Below, piece by piece: positions 10,238 through 21,673 of a stretch of DNA of 64,000 bases (position 1 is the stretch's first letter; each line of letters opens with the position of its first letter). The stretch comes from Pinguiococcus pyrenoidosus. Lineage: Eukaryota; Sar; Pinguiophyceae; Pinguiochrysidales; Pinguiochrysidaceae. The DNA is taken from the NCBI GenBank assembly GCA_019677205.1, contig JAAMXY010000394.1, forward strand, positions 1-64,000, written 5' to 3'. Position numbers and translations under genes: made by a program. Under the pieces are notes generated by a model. That model searched no databases. It saw only the letters and a program-made list of their open reading frames with translations, and was not told where the DNA came from.

Positions 10238-12741
10238 CTATCTGAAGAGAATCTCCTCTGCATTCCCCAGCAATGCATCCACAGAAAACCGGACGTAGTC
10301 TAACCCGAGAGCAGCGCTGGCATCCTCGAAGACGGAGGTTGCTTGCTGTCCGTTGACCAGCTCTACGAAAGGTGGGCGGAAGAGCTGGATGTGTCACCAG
10401 TGCGTGGACGCTCCCCTCAAGGTTCACAGAACTCACCTACAACGCGTGATCCTTCGGCACACCAGACGATGTTGCCCAGCGAGTCCGATGCGTAGCCAAC
10501 TATGACGTGCGTGCCGGCGAAAATGCTGATGGTCTCCAGGGGATCTCCAGCGGCGAAGATCTGGAGGTCAGCCCTCGATTGAAGTGAAGCCTCGAGCTGC
10601 TGCGCAAGTCCGCCGTCCGACTCTCCCTCTCCGTCTTCGTCTCCGGTAGTTCGCAAGTTCCGCGGAACGAAGACGATTCGTTGTCTGTCGTTTACTGGCG
10701 AAGACAACCGAGTCTGCGGGGTCGACGGCGGCAGTCCCAGCAAGGCGCGGCCACGATCACGAAGCCTCTGCAGGAGGGCGGGCGGACAGCCGCTTCCAGC
10801 TTCGCCCCAACCGCGATGGGTCGAAGCCGTCGAGTGTCCCCCAGGGATCCAATCTACCGTGTACAGAGTGCGCGCGAGAACATGCACCCCCGGTCTCGAA
10901 ACGTCATACACGCTAACGTGTTGGTGCACGCTCCCTTCGGTATCCGCCAGTATGACGTCAAGCCACACCAAAGACGCCCTCGGTACAAGGAGCTCGAGCT
11001 TTGCGAGCTCCTCGCCGAGGAGCCGGTCGGACAGGAGAGCATATGCGGCGAGAAGCTTCGGGAGCAGTTGCAGCATCAGTGTTCCTGGAGAGGCGTCGGA
11101 CGGCAATAGCACCGCCATGGCGGAATCGAGCGTCCTGTGCATGGCATGGTCATGGTCCAACTCGCAAAGAAGCGTCACTCCAGGAAAAAAAGACCCTGGG
11201 AACGTACCAAGGAAGTCTCTGCTGTCCAATGCCTGGAGGGCGGTGACTACGGATGTCGTACTCAAAGTGGAGCGGGGGAGCAGTGTGCGGCTTCCGCAGA
11301 AGCAGAGCCGCGGTGTCCCAGGTCTTCACCATCCAGAAGTTCTTGTGCAACGCAATCGGCGGTCCACTTCGAGACACCGAAAGCGCCAGCGTGCAGCCTC
11401 CGTCGATAGCCAGCAGCACTGCGCCATCCGGCCCGCCCAGGATGGCGTCCTTGTGCTCCAGGACGAAGAAGCCGTTGTCGGAAAACGATGGAGCGCCAGG
11501 AGATGAGACCAATGCGCGAAGCTTCTCCGGCACGATCTCGACAACGGTCTGCGTGGCGTCCGCGGTCTGCGTGGCGGCCGCGCTCTGCTCCGCCAGGATA
11601 TCTGACGCGATGACGTAGGTGGAGTTGTAGCCGCTTTGACAGGCTTGCGGCGTCTCCAGCAGCGTCCAGAACGAGCTGGCTTGCTCTCTCCCGAGTTGCC
11701 CCTGTTGCTTTCGTTCCCTGCCTTTTGCGAGCTCCTTCTCGAACTCCAGCACCGCTATACGCGGTAAAGATGAGAAAAAAGCGGAAAACGAGTTCGTCGC
11801 ACGAGAAGGCACGCACCTATCACACCATGACGCAGGCTTGCGGTGTAGTTGGTCCATGCGAACGTCTCCCAGTTCAGTAGGCCAGGCTTTGAAGCGGCAT
11901 TTAGCCTTGCGAGCTCAAAATAGAACACTGGATTCTCCTGAGCTGCCACACGCTTCTGAGCGTAGCGAAGAGCCTTGCTCGTGTCTTCCCCGGCGAGGGC
12001 CTTCTCCAGCTTTTCTGAGTACAACGCCGCCCTCGTGTTGGCCATTCGCGCGGATATCATTGCTGCAAAGCTCTTGAAAGGCAGAGACTCTTCAGCAATG
12101 CTTGCTGCCTCCTTCCAGAGCTTCAAAGCCTGAGCAGGAAGCTCCGCGTTGTCCTATCGGCAGTGAGAAAAAGAGAAGGAGTTGGCCACGAGAAGAGAAA
12201 GCTCCATCGAAAGAGCAGCCGGGTCAGATCCCTTGCAATCATCAGCTTCCTCATGCTACCTGGTCAGCGCTGAAGGCGCTGAAGGGTCAAAGGCGAGACA
12301 GTGAAGAAAAGAATAAGAAAAGCTGATTACCAAGGCCGTGGCGAGACTCATCGCAGCACGTGGATCGCTTGGAACTGCTGCCATGGCCTCCTCGTAGAGC
12401 GTCCTGGCAACAGGATCTTCCTTGGTTAGACTCTTCTCGTAACCCCCCCTCCCCGCCCCCCGTCGTCGTCTTCTTCTTGATCGTGCTTGGCTTGCTTTGA
12501 CTTGCCTTGCTTGCTTCATCTTCGCTTTTGCAGCGCCAGGCTTCCCGGAGTGCTTTGCCCGGAACGCCTCTCTGGCAAGGTTCTCGATTGCGGTGTTCCG
12601 AATGTTGTAGTACCGAAGGCGGGTCTCGTCCGTGTCTGCCGCATTGGGTCTCTTGCCTGTCGCAGACGCAGCGGACAGAAGCACGAAACAACCGCTCACT
12701 GCGAAGATCCCTAGAGGGACTATTCGACATGCCCCCGCCAT
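10238..12741 (-). CDS. Secreted TPR-containing GT61-like glycosyltransferase (frame uncertain near 11.25 kb)
   Basis: The gene is read on the minus strand. Predicted exons are 12741-12331, 12153-11817, 11754 to about 11330, 11232-10437 and 10362-10238. The start MAGACRIVPLGIFAVSGCFV is a signal peptide or anchor. Helical TPR-like repeats follow (DPVARTLYEEAMAAVPSDPRA; ALRYAQKRVAAQENP). The C-terminal part resembles GT61/DUF563 enzymes: ISIFAGTHVIVGYASDSLGN, then SRVVELVNG, the last restored by the final 74-nt intron. The reading frame shifts by +1 around 11232-11330. A 97-nt intron (11233-11329) solves it, but the skipped DNA looks coding (HFEYDIR), so a 1-nt indel near 11255 is the alternative. 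An Arg-rich stretch coded by a G-rich run near 12440-12480 may hide a further intron. GT61 enzymes transfer xylose, arabinose or GlcNAc; the substrate here is unknown. Confidence 0.65.
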
Positions 12742-13756
12742 GGGGTGCCCCTCTCCTTGCACAGAGCGAAGCGGACCTCCCAGCTTGACACCCCCCCCCG
12801 CTACTCTGCTGCTTTCCTGCGCGCAAGGGATTTTCGAATCAGTCCCAAGCCAGACAGGATCTCCCCCGCTCTGGCAGAATGAAAGGACTCTTATCTGCGC
12901 ATGAGACGGGTCATTTATCGACTTGCCAAGCGCCTGCCAACTATGGAAGCTATGAAATGGACGGAGCCCGAATTTCCGCCTGAAAAGTGACCAGTAAGAT
13001 CGCCGCACGAACGCTGCATGCCGGGCTCTGTGTAAGAACGCATAATGGATAACTTGATGGTGCTTGGCAGCCATCTTGCGATCGGTGAACCCTTTTGTAC
13101 ACAGCGCAGCAGCCTGCAAATGCGGTGAGGGGCGATGAGCGATGCGAATCACATAACTGACGCGTCTTCTGAACCGCCGGTGCACGAGGGGATCCGAGAG
13201 GGAGGAGGGAACGCGTTCTCCAGCGAAAAGAAATGGCATGTGTGCAACAAGGGAGGGGTGAAGTCGAGTTCTTCGTGCGCAAAACTTCGATCTCAGATAT
13301 GGGCAGATGAACTTTGGCGTTGCTTTCCTGGGAGAAACAACACACAAGCAATATTTCTCAGCTCCAAGCCCGTGCGCAAAATCGAGACGCTGCCTTTCGC
13401 CGCAGGGAGAACCAAAATCTGCCGGCTCCAGGCGCGATCTACTTCCGCTATGGTTCTTCCATCGCTCTCGCCGCTTCTGCAGCCAAAAGCGATTGGAGGG
13501 CCGCTCGTCTCTCCCTCCTCGCTGGAAAAAATTGTAGAGACGTTCATAGACGTTCATAGACGTTCATAGACGTTCATAGACGTTCATAGACGTTCACAGC
13601 CGTTCACAGACGTTTATAGACGTTCACAGCCGTTCACAGCACGTTGTCTTCTTCACATGCTCAGGTCCACTCCCCCCACTATGGCATTTCGCATCTATTT
13701 GTGCAGGTGACCCTGAAAGGGAACGACAGCACGGGAACAGCAACGCTTTGCAGGCG
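12742..13756. other. Intergenic region with minisatellite
   Basis: The minus-strand frame of the glycosyltransferase stays open upstream to 13557, but it lacks family features and runs into the minisatellite, so it is not annotated. No other gene is supported. Confidence 0.5.
13537..13640. repeat. 10-bp minisatellite, about ten copies
   Basis: The unit CGTTCATAGA is repeated five times perfectly from 13541. Variant units CGTTCACAGC, CGTTCACAGA and CGTTTATAGA then follow to 13640. The graded divergence on one side suggests stepwise expansion. Confidence 0.95.
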
Positions 13757-14725
13757 TCAGCCAGCAATCATCTGCTGCTGGCCCAGCTCTCTCCACCCTC
13801 GCTTCACTTGCTCAAAGGTGCTCCAGAACACCGTGGACCCAAAGCCCAACATGATGGTGCGTGGCCCGAGGCCCCGGAACAAGGCGCGGACGCCTCCAAT
13901 GTTCACCTCTTGCACCAGAACAGACGTGAGCGTGTGGCCTTGCGTGGTGGACGAGGCGACCCGCGCCTTGAGAAGGCTGTTCCCCACGTCCAGCGGATTG
14001 GTCAAGACGGCCGTGACGACTCCTGTCCCAAAGCCGATGACCGCCGTGTCCAGCTGCGTCTCCTTCCTCTTGCTAATTCTCCGGTATAGATGCCGGACCG
14101 TCTCATAGAGGCCCATCTATGTTGCATTGCGAAAAAAATCACACGCACCCAAAGGCATATTTACACACGCAAAAATCATTAGCGTCTCGACCTACAGCTT
14201 CCATCCAAGAAGTGCGAGCAGCTCTTCTGGTCTCCCCAGACGCACCTTGATCCCAGCAAAAGGCACATCTTTGAGCATGTTGGCCTCCCAGCCCACGAAG
14301 AAGCCTGCGACGCCTCTCGCACGCAGCACCGTCTTGAAAGCGCTGGCGACGTTACCATCTGCTCGGACCATGAGCTGCTTCTTCAGAGTATCCGAGGGAT
14401 TGCCCAGGAGAGACACCGGCACCACTGCGCCAACAGCGCAGAGTAAAGTGCTCAAGGCGTCGCTAACGCCACTCTGACGCAGATGCCTTCCCATCCCATC
14501 GTAGAGCAGGAAGAACAGGCCGCAGCAGGGCGCAGTGCCCAATGCGATCACAGGCCCTACGCCCTTAAACAGCGTATGTACATTGCGCATTCGCCACAGA
14601 TCCTTCTGCAGCAAAAGGCGCTCTTCCATCGGCAGCGCCTGCATCTTCGTCTTGTAGCTGTCCATGCCGTAGAACACCAGGTCTGTCACACTCCCAGCGA
14701 CTGCGCCGCCCATGAACGACTCCAT
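13757..14725 (-). CDS. Mitochondrial carrier (SLC25), S-adenosylmethionine-carrier-like
   Basis: Two exons are read on the minus strand, 14725-14246 and 14116-13757, with a 129-nt intron. The join gives DVPFAGIK-MGLYETVR, matching the usual second-repeat end of SAM carriers, and a protein of 279 aa, normal for SLC25. Three repeats are visible: FMGGAVAGSVTDLVFYGMDS..K, GNPSDTLKKQ and TNPLDVGN. The P-x-[DE]-x-x-[KR] signatures are degenerate: Gly replaces Pro in repeat 1, and the basic residue is lost in repeat 3. Substrate assignment is therefore tentative. SAM carriers import S-adenosylmethionine into mitochondria or plastids for methylation. The gene is divergent from the unknown gene at 15274. 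Confidence 0.75.
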
Positions 14726-15273
14726 TGCCCCACAAACCGCGTAAAGGATGGCTTGGCAAGCTTCGCAGGCGCCACCGCGTCCGGAGAGGGGCCTCAGCGC
14801 CGCTGTAGGACAGAGGAGGAACGAAGGAGCGAACGCCGACGTGGATGGAAGACTGTCTTATTTCTATGGATCGGAGAATCATAACAAGATATACTGGTTA
14901 TGGGTTGCGACAGACAGACAGACGGACAGAATAGAAAACTAGGAAGGCCGGACCTTCCCGGACCCCTCCTCGGGAGAATCGTCTTTGAATGTTCTTCAAA
15001 TCTCAGATCCCATTCCATTCAGGACTTCGGTTTCTTGGATGATTCGGTGCTTTGGGTCTGCAAAGCCTTTGACTCTGTGCGGCTCTGGGCCTTTTTGGGG
15101 CGTTTGGAGGCCGTTTGGAGCCTGTTTGGGCCTGCTCTTCGAAGGGCTTCGAGTCGTTGGGCTTGCTCGAGGGCCCGGGTTTGGACCGTAGAGCGCCTCA
15201 GAAGCTGACAAAAGTTGACAAAAGTTGACAAAAGTTGACACTAGTTGACCGATCCTCAAGAGATTTTCACGAG
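14726..15273. other. Divergent intergenic region
   Basis: This is the shared upstream region of the carrier (minus) and the unknown gene at 15274 (plus). It is T/G-rich and ends with a short tandem repeat at 15201-15249. No further gene is supported. Confidence 0.5.
15201..15249. repeat. 10-bp tandem repeat AAAGTTGACA just upstream of a start codon
   Basis: Three perfect copies at 15211-15240 are flanked by two imperfect ones. The array ends 25 nt before the ATG at 15274, so it lies in the promoter or 5' UTR. Confidence 0.85.
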
Positions 15274-16472
15274 ATGGAGCGCATGGAAGAAGAGGAAGAG
15301 GCCAAGCAGCTGCCAGCAGCTCCGGTCGAAGCGGTCGCGGCTGCTCCCACGACAGTGCCCCATGACCGCGTGGATGCTTCCAGGCTGCTTTCGCTCCTTG
15401 AGGGGATTTCTGATGGTGAGCAAGTCTGGCACTCCGAATTCGGAGAGCTGGATCCCAGCGAATCTGAGATGACAGCACAGCAGCTGCAAAAAGCCTTGGA
15501 GCTTGAAAGCATCGAAGTGGAGTGGGTGGTGGACGTCGCGGACAATGACAATGATTTTCACATCGGTACGTCTCTTCAACCAAATGTGCAATTGCCTTCC
15601 GAGTCCTTTCGGCCGATGAAGCTTTCACTGAAGGCACTGCGTACGAGTTCAAAGCCGCCACGGGAGAGATCTTGGTGGTTATCCCCGATCGACAGGACCC
15701 GAACCCAGAGTGGTCTGGCTACGTCCCTCTCGGCTACAAGTTTGCTCGCCTCATCGAGGTCTGCAATGAAGACCCAGTCTCCCAGGCAGGTTTTTCTTTT
15801 CCCCGCCGTCCGGCGCCAATGCCCAAAACGCGAGACATATCGGGAGAGTATCTGACTTGGTTCCTCGTCACGTTCCTTCCGCTTCCCCGCGGCTTCTTCC
15901 CTCCTCCAAGTAGATGCTCTTTGCGTGCGTGATCCAAAGCAACGTCGTCGACGTCGACTGGACTGTGGAGTGGACCCTCGAGAACGGTGAGCGGCAGCAG
16001 GGCCGAGCCGTCAAGTACTCCTTGATAGGGACGGAGCTGGTGGTCGTTCCGGAAGGGGACAGGGAAGCGAAGGACGAGCAGTCGCAGGCCATGCTGGTGA
16101 CAGTTGATCACGAGCTCGGCATGATCGCCAGCCACGACGGCAGTAGCCAGCAAGTGTTCCAGCGCTTGATCCAAGAAGGCGTGGTGACCGACGTCCAGGG
16201 ACTGGCAGGTGAGCAACAACCATCGCATCTTACCGTGTCGGCATCGGCGGCTTCCCTTCCCTTCCCTTCCCTTCCCTTCCCTTCCCTTTCCTTTCCTTTC
16301 CTTTCCCTTTCTCTCTTTTCCAACGACCGCGAAATTTCAGTTTGACGGATTTCCTTGCTTTCTTTTGGGAGCTGCAGGCAATCCAGCGCGCCTGACGGAC
16401 ATGAGTGCGAGCGAAGCGAAGGCGCGGAATCTTGCGCGCCTTGCTGTCGAGGTGCAGAACACTCGGAAGTAG
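15274..16472 (+). CDS. Hypothetical protein, four exons with a GC-AG intron
   Basis: Predicted exons are 15274-15565, 15622-15785, 15914-16208 and 16378-16472. They total 846 nt (281 aa) with every phase matching. The second intron starts CAG|GCAGGT, a GC donor; no GT donor keeps the frame. The first intron is only 56 nt. The protein starts with an acidic run (MERMEEEEEAKQL). Its middle has tryptophan-containing, beta-rich segments such as EWSGYVPLGYKFARL and DVDWTVEWTLENGER. I do not recognise a family. The next gene begins only about 70 nt after the stop codon on the same strand. Confidence 0.6.
16251..16310. repeat. (CTTCC)n / (CTTTCC)n repeat inside an intron
   Basis: This pyrimidine-only run on the sense strand lies in the third intron (16209-16377) of the gene at 15274, upstream of its acceptor at 16377. 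Confidence 0.9.
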
Positions 16473-16544
16473 CTGTAGCACGGTGCAGATCCCCGGCCTC
16501 TAACGTGGAGACTGGGGACACGTCATATCCAGATTCGGAGTCAG

Positions 16545-17319
16545 ATGCACGAGGCGCTCGACATCCAGCACAACACCGTGAATCGCACGGACAAGACGCT
16601 CGAGCACGTGCGCGCCTTCATCTTGGGAGGCGACCTGGATACGGGAAGCAGGCTGCATGAATGGGCGGAGAGCGCAAGGTTGGCGCTACTGCTGCCCCCA
16701 GAATCACCACCTTTCAAAAGCCCCATTCTGATGCTGGTGTCTGAATCACGCACATCATGATTCAGGCGCCAGCGGCGAGAAACCAACGCCATTGCGCATC
16801 GAGATGACCTCCTTGCTCGCTTGGAAGAGAGCGCCTTTCTGTTGGACAACTGCTGGCACTCAGACAACGACGGCGCAGTGCTGGCCATCACCAGCGTGAA
16901 GCACCCAGAAGTGCGCCAGCTCCACCGCCATCTCGCAGCCCTACAGCATGATCAGGTTGGTCTTCCTTGGTATACGGGTATCGGAAGGCAGCTACGGAGA
17001 GCTCGATGCTGAGACCCCTCTCCACCCACAGCGCGCACTCGTCATGGAGGTGGAAGATCTGGAGCACGAGATTAAGCAGATGCTGTGGCGCGGAACCAAA
17101 GGCACCGATAGAGGCGGTGGCCCCAACGACTTCGTGCTTGGAAGGACCGGCGTTTCCCGTGGATCGGAAGGCACTTTACAGGACGCGGCGTTCGGTGGGT
17201 CTCTCTTCGACAGCGCCAGATTCGACGACAAGCGGCGAGATGGCACCGACTGGGACCCGGATGCGCAGGCTTCAGAGACTCGCGGAGAGCGCGACAAAGA
17301 TCGGTGTCTTGTCTGCTGA
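16545..17319 (+). CDS. Hypothetical coiled-coil-like protein ending CLVC
   Basis: Exons 16545-16678, 16766-16955 and 17032-17319 join in phase to give about 203 aa. The N-terminal half is helical (TDKTLEHVRAFILGG, DDLLARLEESAFLL). The middle has LVMEVEDLEHEIKQMLWRG, and the C-terminal half is polar and glycine-rich. The last residues are RCLVC, which fits a CaaX-type prenylation box loosely; this is inference. SNARE-like heptads are suggestive, but no family can be assigned. The true start may lie upstream, because an acceptor-like CAG directly precedes the ATG. Confidence 0.5.
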
Positions 17320-17414
17320 GCGTCGATCACACGACATTGCAGTGGTGATTCTGGTCTATGGTCTATCTTCACTGCCGAGAGGCTTCAGTCTGTCTATCGC
17401 GAGCCGTCGGCTCT

Positions 17415-19476
17415 TCACTGGCGTGCCATCTTTGCGGAGTCGCAGCTGGACGCATACTCCAGCGTCTCCTCTCCCTCTTCCTCACCATCCGACAGCGCTG
17501 GCGACGCCGCTTCCACTTCCGGCGTCTTGGGCTGCAGGAGCTTCTGGATGCTGGTGAAGATGGGGTTGGGCCCTCGACAAGGACTGCGCGCGCTCTTGGG
17601 CGCGTCCAGCTCGGCCATCGGCAGCGGCGGGGTCGGAAAGTCGTAGTTGCTAAAGTGGCGTCGCTTGCGCCGTTGCGCCTGCATGAAGGACGGCCGGCGA
17701 TTTCTATCGGGCGTCAGCTCTTGCGGCGCGCCTTCGGCCACCGTCGCCGACTGATCGATCTGGTGCAGGTTGAGGCGCTGCGTGCGCTTGCGATTCCTAA
17801 CTTGTGGCGTGGTGGGCGTGACGGGTGGTGCGTCCGGCACCAATCTCGCCAGGATCTGTCCGTCCCCATCGGCGAAGGCGGCCGTCACGTCCCGAATGGC
17901 GTCCTGCACCTGCGCTATGTTGCTCCTCCTGTCCACGTGCACCTGCAGCAGCCCGGACACCACCTGCTCCACCACGCCCTTGGCGTGCTCGTCGTAGTCG
18001 TCAAAGCTGTGCAGGTGCTGGAAGTCCGCGCGGTCGCCGGCCAGGATTTTGAGCAGCAGCTTGTAGAACGTGAGCTTGGGCCGGTGCATGGGCGGCGAGA
18101 ACTCCAGCATCTCGAACATGACGCACCCGAAGCTCCACAGATCGGACGAGAAGTCATAGCCCTCTCCCCTCAGCACCTCCGGCGCCATGTACAGCGGCGT
18201 GCCCACTCGGGAGAAGGCGTGGAGCTCCTCCAGGTCCAGGAAGCGGCTGAGGCCCAGGTCACCCAGCTTCACCAGCCCCGCGCGCGTGAGAAACACGTTT
18301 CCGGGCTTGATGTCTCGATGGATGATGCGCCGCTGATGCATGAACTCCAGCGCCTGCGCCAGCTGCCACACGGCCGGCCAGAAGGCGCCTGCTGCCATGT
18401 GGCGCTTCTCTCTCTTCAGCTGGCGCAGATAGGTCTTGAGGTCTCCGCCGTCCGCCCACTCCAGGATCATCATGAGGTTGCCGGCTTGGAACACGCAGTC
18501 GACGAAGGCCACGATGTTGGCGTGCACCAGCTTCTTCAGCAGCGCCACCTCTCGCAGACAGTTGTCCATACGGCGCTGGTCCGGCGGCGTCGGCCGCTGC
18601 TCCAGCCGCTTCATGTTGTGTACCACGCTGGGCGTGGCGTCGCGCAGAACGCACATGCGGTCGTCGCCGGACACATTGAGGTCCACGTGCTTGAGTGCGA
18701 AGTGCTTGTTGTCACTTCGACGGCGACACTTGTACACGCACGAGAACTGCCCCTTCCCGATGCTGCTCACGACATCGTAGATCTCCGGGCCGCCCTCCCT
18801 CTGGCCGTTTGGATTTCTAGCACCAGCCTCATCTGTCTGCAGTGCGAAACAAAGACAAGGGCAGACGTGTAAGTAGCTGCAGCCAGATTCACGGGGAAGC
18901 GGACTGGACTCCGCAGCCTTGCAGATGAGATACAGAGACTGAAACACAAAAAGAGAGATGCACAGAGAAAGAGAGATATAGAGAGAGAGGGAGAGAGAAC
19001 ACAGGACAGCGCCATGGCATCCGTTCTTCACACTCCGTGTACAAATGACATGGTGTCGTACCTGCTTCCGCATTCGCCTTCGCTTCTCCGCGATGCACGC
19101 GCCGAACTCCTGAGGCTTGGTGTAGATGTCGCCCAGCAGGCGCTGGAACTCGCACTGCTGCGACAGCACCTAGGGGTGTTGGCGACAGTTAGGCTGCTTC
19201 CCCGAACACCACCCTTCATGTGTCCCCTGCGCCCATCCCAGCTGCTTCAGCCTATCGACGCACAAGCGAACGCACCATTTCCAGGTTGGGCATGCACAGG
19301 ACGCCGTTCTCGCTGTTGTTGATCATGAGCGATCTGGGTGACAAGGGCCCGCCGTCGATGGTGGTCTCGAAAGGCTCCGGTCCCACGATGACCAGGCCGC
19401 ACGCGAGGCTCCTGCACAACTCGTCGTCCTCAGGTGTCACCCCTCCCCGCTGTCTGGTCAGAGGTGTCGCCGCCAT
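17415..19476 (-). CDS. NEK-like serine/threonine protein kinase
   Basis: Three minus-strand exons, 19476-19276, 19169-19062 and 18836-17415, join in phase to 576 aa. The kinase domain begins near residue 122. It has the glycine loop IGKGQFSCVYKC, the ATP-binding lysine in FALKHV, an alpha-C glutamate in LREVALLKKL, HRD in IIHRDIKPGNVF, DLG in KLGDLGLSRF and APE in LYMAPEV. DLG in place of DFG is typical of NEK6/7-type kinases. An extra segment of roughly 30 residues sits between the lysine strand and alpha-C (RDATPSVVHNMKRLEQ). The C-terminal tail is basic and proline-containing with an acidic patch (DGEEEGEETLEYA). NEKs act in mitosis and ciliary or microtubule control. The intron at 18837-19061 holds a CT-rich tract on the sense strand. 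Confidence 0.88.
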
Positions 19477-21673
19477 GAGCGACGGAACGACACTTGCGGT
19501 CTCTGCCCACAATGCCCGATGACTTCTGTCCCGACGCCGGCACCCAAGGTCGCTCGTTTCCCACCGCCAGGGTCGTGTCTTCCAAGGCTTCGAAGGTCTC
19601 AAGAGTGGCGGAATACCCAAACTATCATGTTCTGCCTTGGGAGCGCCAGAACACAGATGGACGCGCCTTCTGAAGCGATTTCCAAGCTGCTGACGCCGAG
19701 ACGGACAAATGTCCCCTGTGCACCCGGACGGTCGCCAGACGCCTGAGAAGCGCGCTGCTCTGTCCGCCCCACCAAGGCCCGAGACTCGCAGAAGTCGCTT
19801 TGCGTGTCGCGATGCGGCCCGAAGTCCCAAAGGACGCGAATGGAGCTTCCGCGGCGCAGACTCCGGTCTCTCGGGCGTCGCTGCCCAGCACTTCTTTTTT
19901 TCCCCAAAGAGCCTCCGGACTGCACCGGGCTCTGCACCGGCCGCGGAGCTGGCACGGCGCCCATGCTTCAGCTGCGCAAGCGGAACGGCAAGTTGGCGAT
20001 GGCACCATTGGCTGGCGCCGCGTGAGGGCCTCCAGTTAACAGCATCGGCATTATCGACTGGAGTACGCGGGGGGAGTACCACAGGCTTGGCCGGAACTTT
20101 CCTCGAGGCGCGGCGATTGGCGGCGCGTTGTGCTCAGCACGTGGCCCTATCTTTCCGGCGGGCCGGACTCCATTCTACAGCTACAGTGGTCCACAGCGCT
20201 GGCGACGTAAGAAACACAACGAGGCCATCTACAGCACAGCTGAGACCCCTTTTGTCTATCTTCCTTTTCCTGCTCTTGGCATCACTGGACGGGAAGGCTG
20301 CACACCGGGCCTCCGCCAACTTGCACTGTTGGACAACTCGACACGAAATGCTATGTCTCTCCGCTTTGGGCTTTGGCGTTCCATTTCCATTTTTCTCTTT
20401 CCGGCTTGTCTGCTTTTCGGCCTGCCTCCCTCTCTCTCTCTCTCTCTTTCTCTTTCTCTTTCCACCACCCACCACCCAGCAGCCTTGAGCCGTTCATCCG
20501 TTCATTCTGCCTGTTGGGGCGACTTTACTATTTCCTGCTTGCTTGCGTGGCTGGCTGGAGCCGACTGCCTGTATCACCAAGAAGCAAGCAATCAAGAAGC
20601 AGCCAGCCCGCCAAGGCAGCAACAATTGTTCATGCATGCATTATTAAGCAATGAGCGATGTAGCTAGTGAATCGAGCGAGGCATGGCACAAGACAAGGAG
20701 CAATCGGATCCAGAATTTTGCGTTGTTGCTCTTGCTGCACACGGGCGCTCGCCTCAGCATCCCCCGCAAGAAACCAAGAAACCCAAATCCCGAAGCGTGG
20801 GAGGGAGGAGGCGGCTCGCCGAAGAACAAGAAGAAGAAGAACACGAAGCGGCACCGACAGGCATTGGTGCGGTCGCCTATTCTACAGGCTCGCAAGCCGC
20901 AGGAATTTCTCAATCTCGCAAAAGAAACGGCTGGGATGCTTATCTTGGCCAAATATCCTACGATCAAACGGCGCGCCACTTTCTGCGCAGTTCATTTGTT
21001 GTTCCGAGATCGAATGGCCAATCAGTGGTCGCTCGCCTTATTGAAAGTTCACATCGGTGCGGCTTGCGTCGGCGTGTCCACGAAAGGAGCAGGGTAGTGG
21101 TGCATCCCAAGCAGCCCATGCGGCGAAGAATGGTTGTAGAACAGGGCGAGAAGTACGGAGGCCAAGCGTATGGCGAATCGCGAAGAGGTTCGATATCGGC
21201 TTGCAACGTGGGCCAATGGCGACGGCGCGATCGCCAAACGCCTTATAGATGAGGCGTACGACAGAAACGAAAGCGCGTTGGGCGTTATCCCCCAGATTTT
21301 GAATTTGGCGCGCCCGTGCTATCAGCATATGATATGGGAACACACGTCTTTATTTTCAAAGTATTTTGTGCAAGCCAAACGTGGTGGTGGAGATGCGCGG
21401 GCGCCGGGGAGGAAACGACGTTGGCCTTCGCAAGGAGAGAAGTGCTGCTGTGCCATTCGCGCGGTTTGCTTGGATTTTGCTCCCCGCTCTTTTTGCCTCC
21501 CAGTCCCACAAGGTGAGCACAGCTGCCTGCACTGCTTCGCGCTTGTCAACGACTGGCGGCGCGGGCACTGCGGATGCAACAGTGGCTCACCCGGGGAATC
21601 CACGAGTGCTGACACCTCTGCTCTGCGCTTCTCTCCCGCGCTTTCGACAGCCCTCCCCCCTCGTTTGTGCAAC
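19477..21673. other. Long gene-poor region
   Basis: This 2.2-kb stretch lies between the divergent kinase gene and the ADP/ATP carrier. It has several overlapping open frames without domain features or consistent codon use, and a CT run at about 20428-20461. One frame, 21170 to about 21400 (MANREEVRYRLATWANGDG), reads protein-like but has no support. No gene is called. Confidence 0.5.
20428..20461. repeat. (CT)n simple repeat
   Basis: The run begins CTCTCTCTCTCTCTC and continues CTTTCTCTTTCTC in the gene-poor region. Confidence 0.9.

Noticed and set aside
13537..13640. Candidate CRISPR-like array
   Set aside because: Units are contiguous 10-mers with no spacers, in a eukaryotic context; it is a minisatellite.
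17358..18872. 504-aa plus-strand frame opposite the kinase
   Set aside because: Antisense shadow of the NEK-like kinase exon; no motif.
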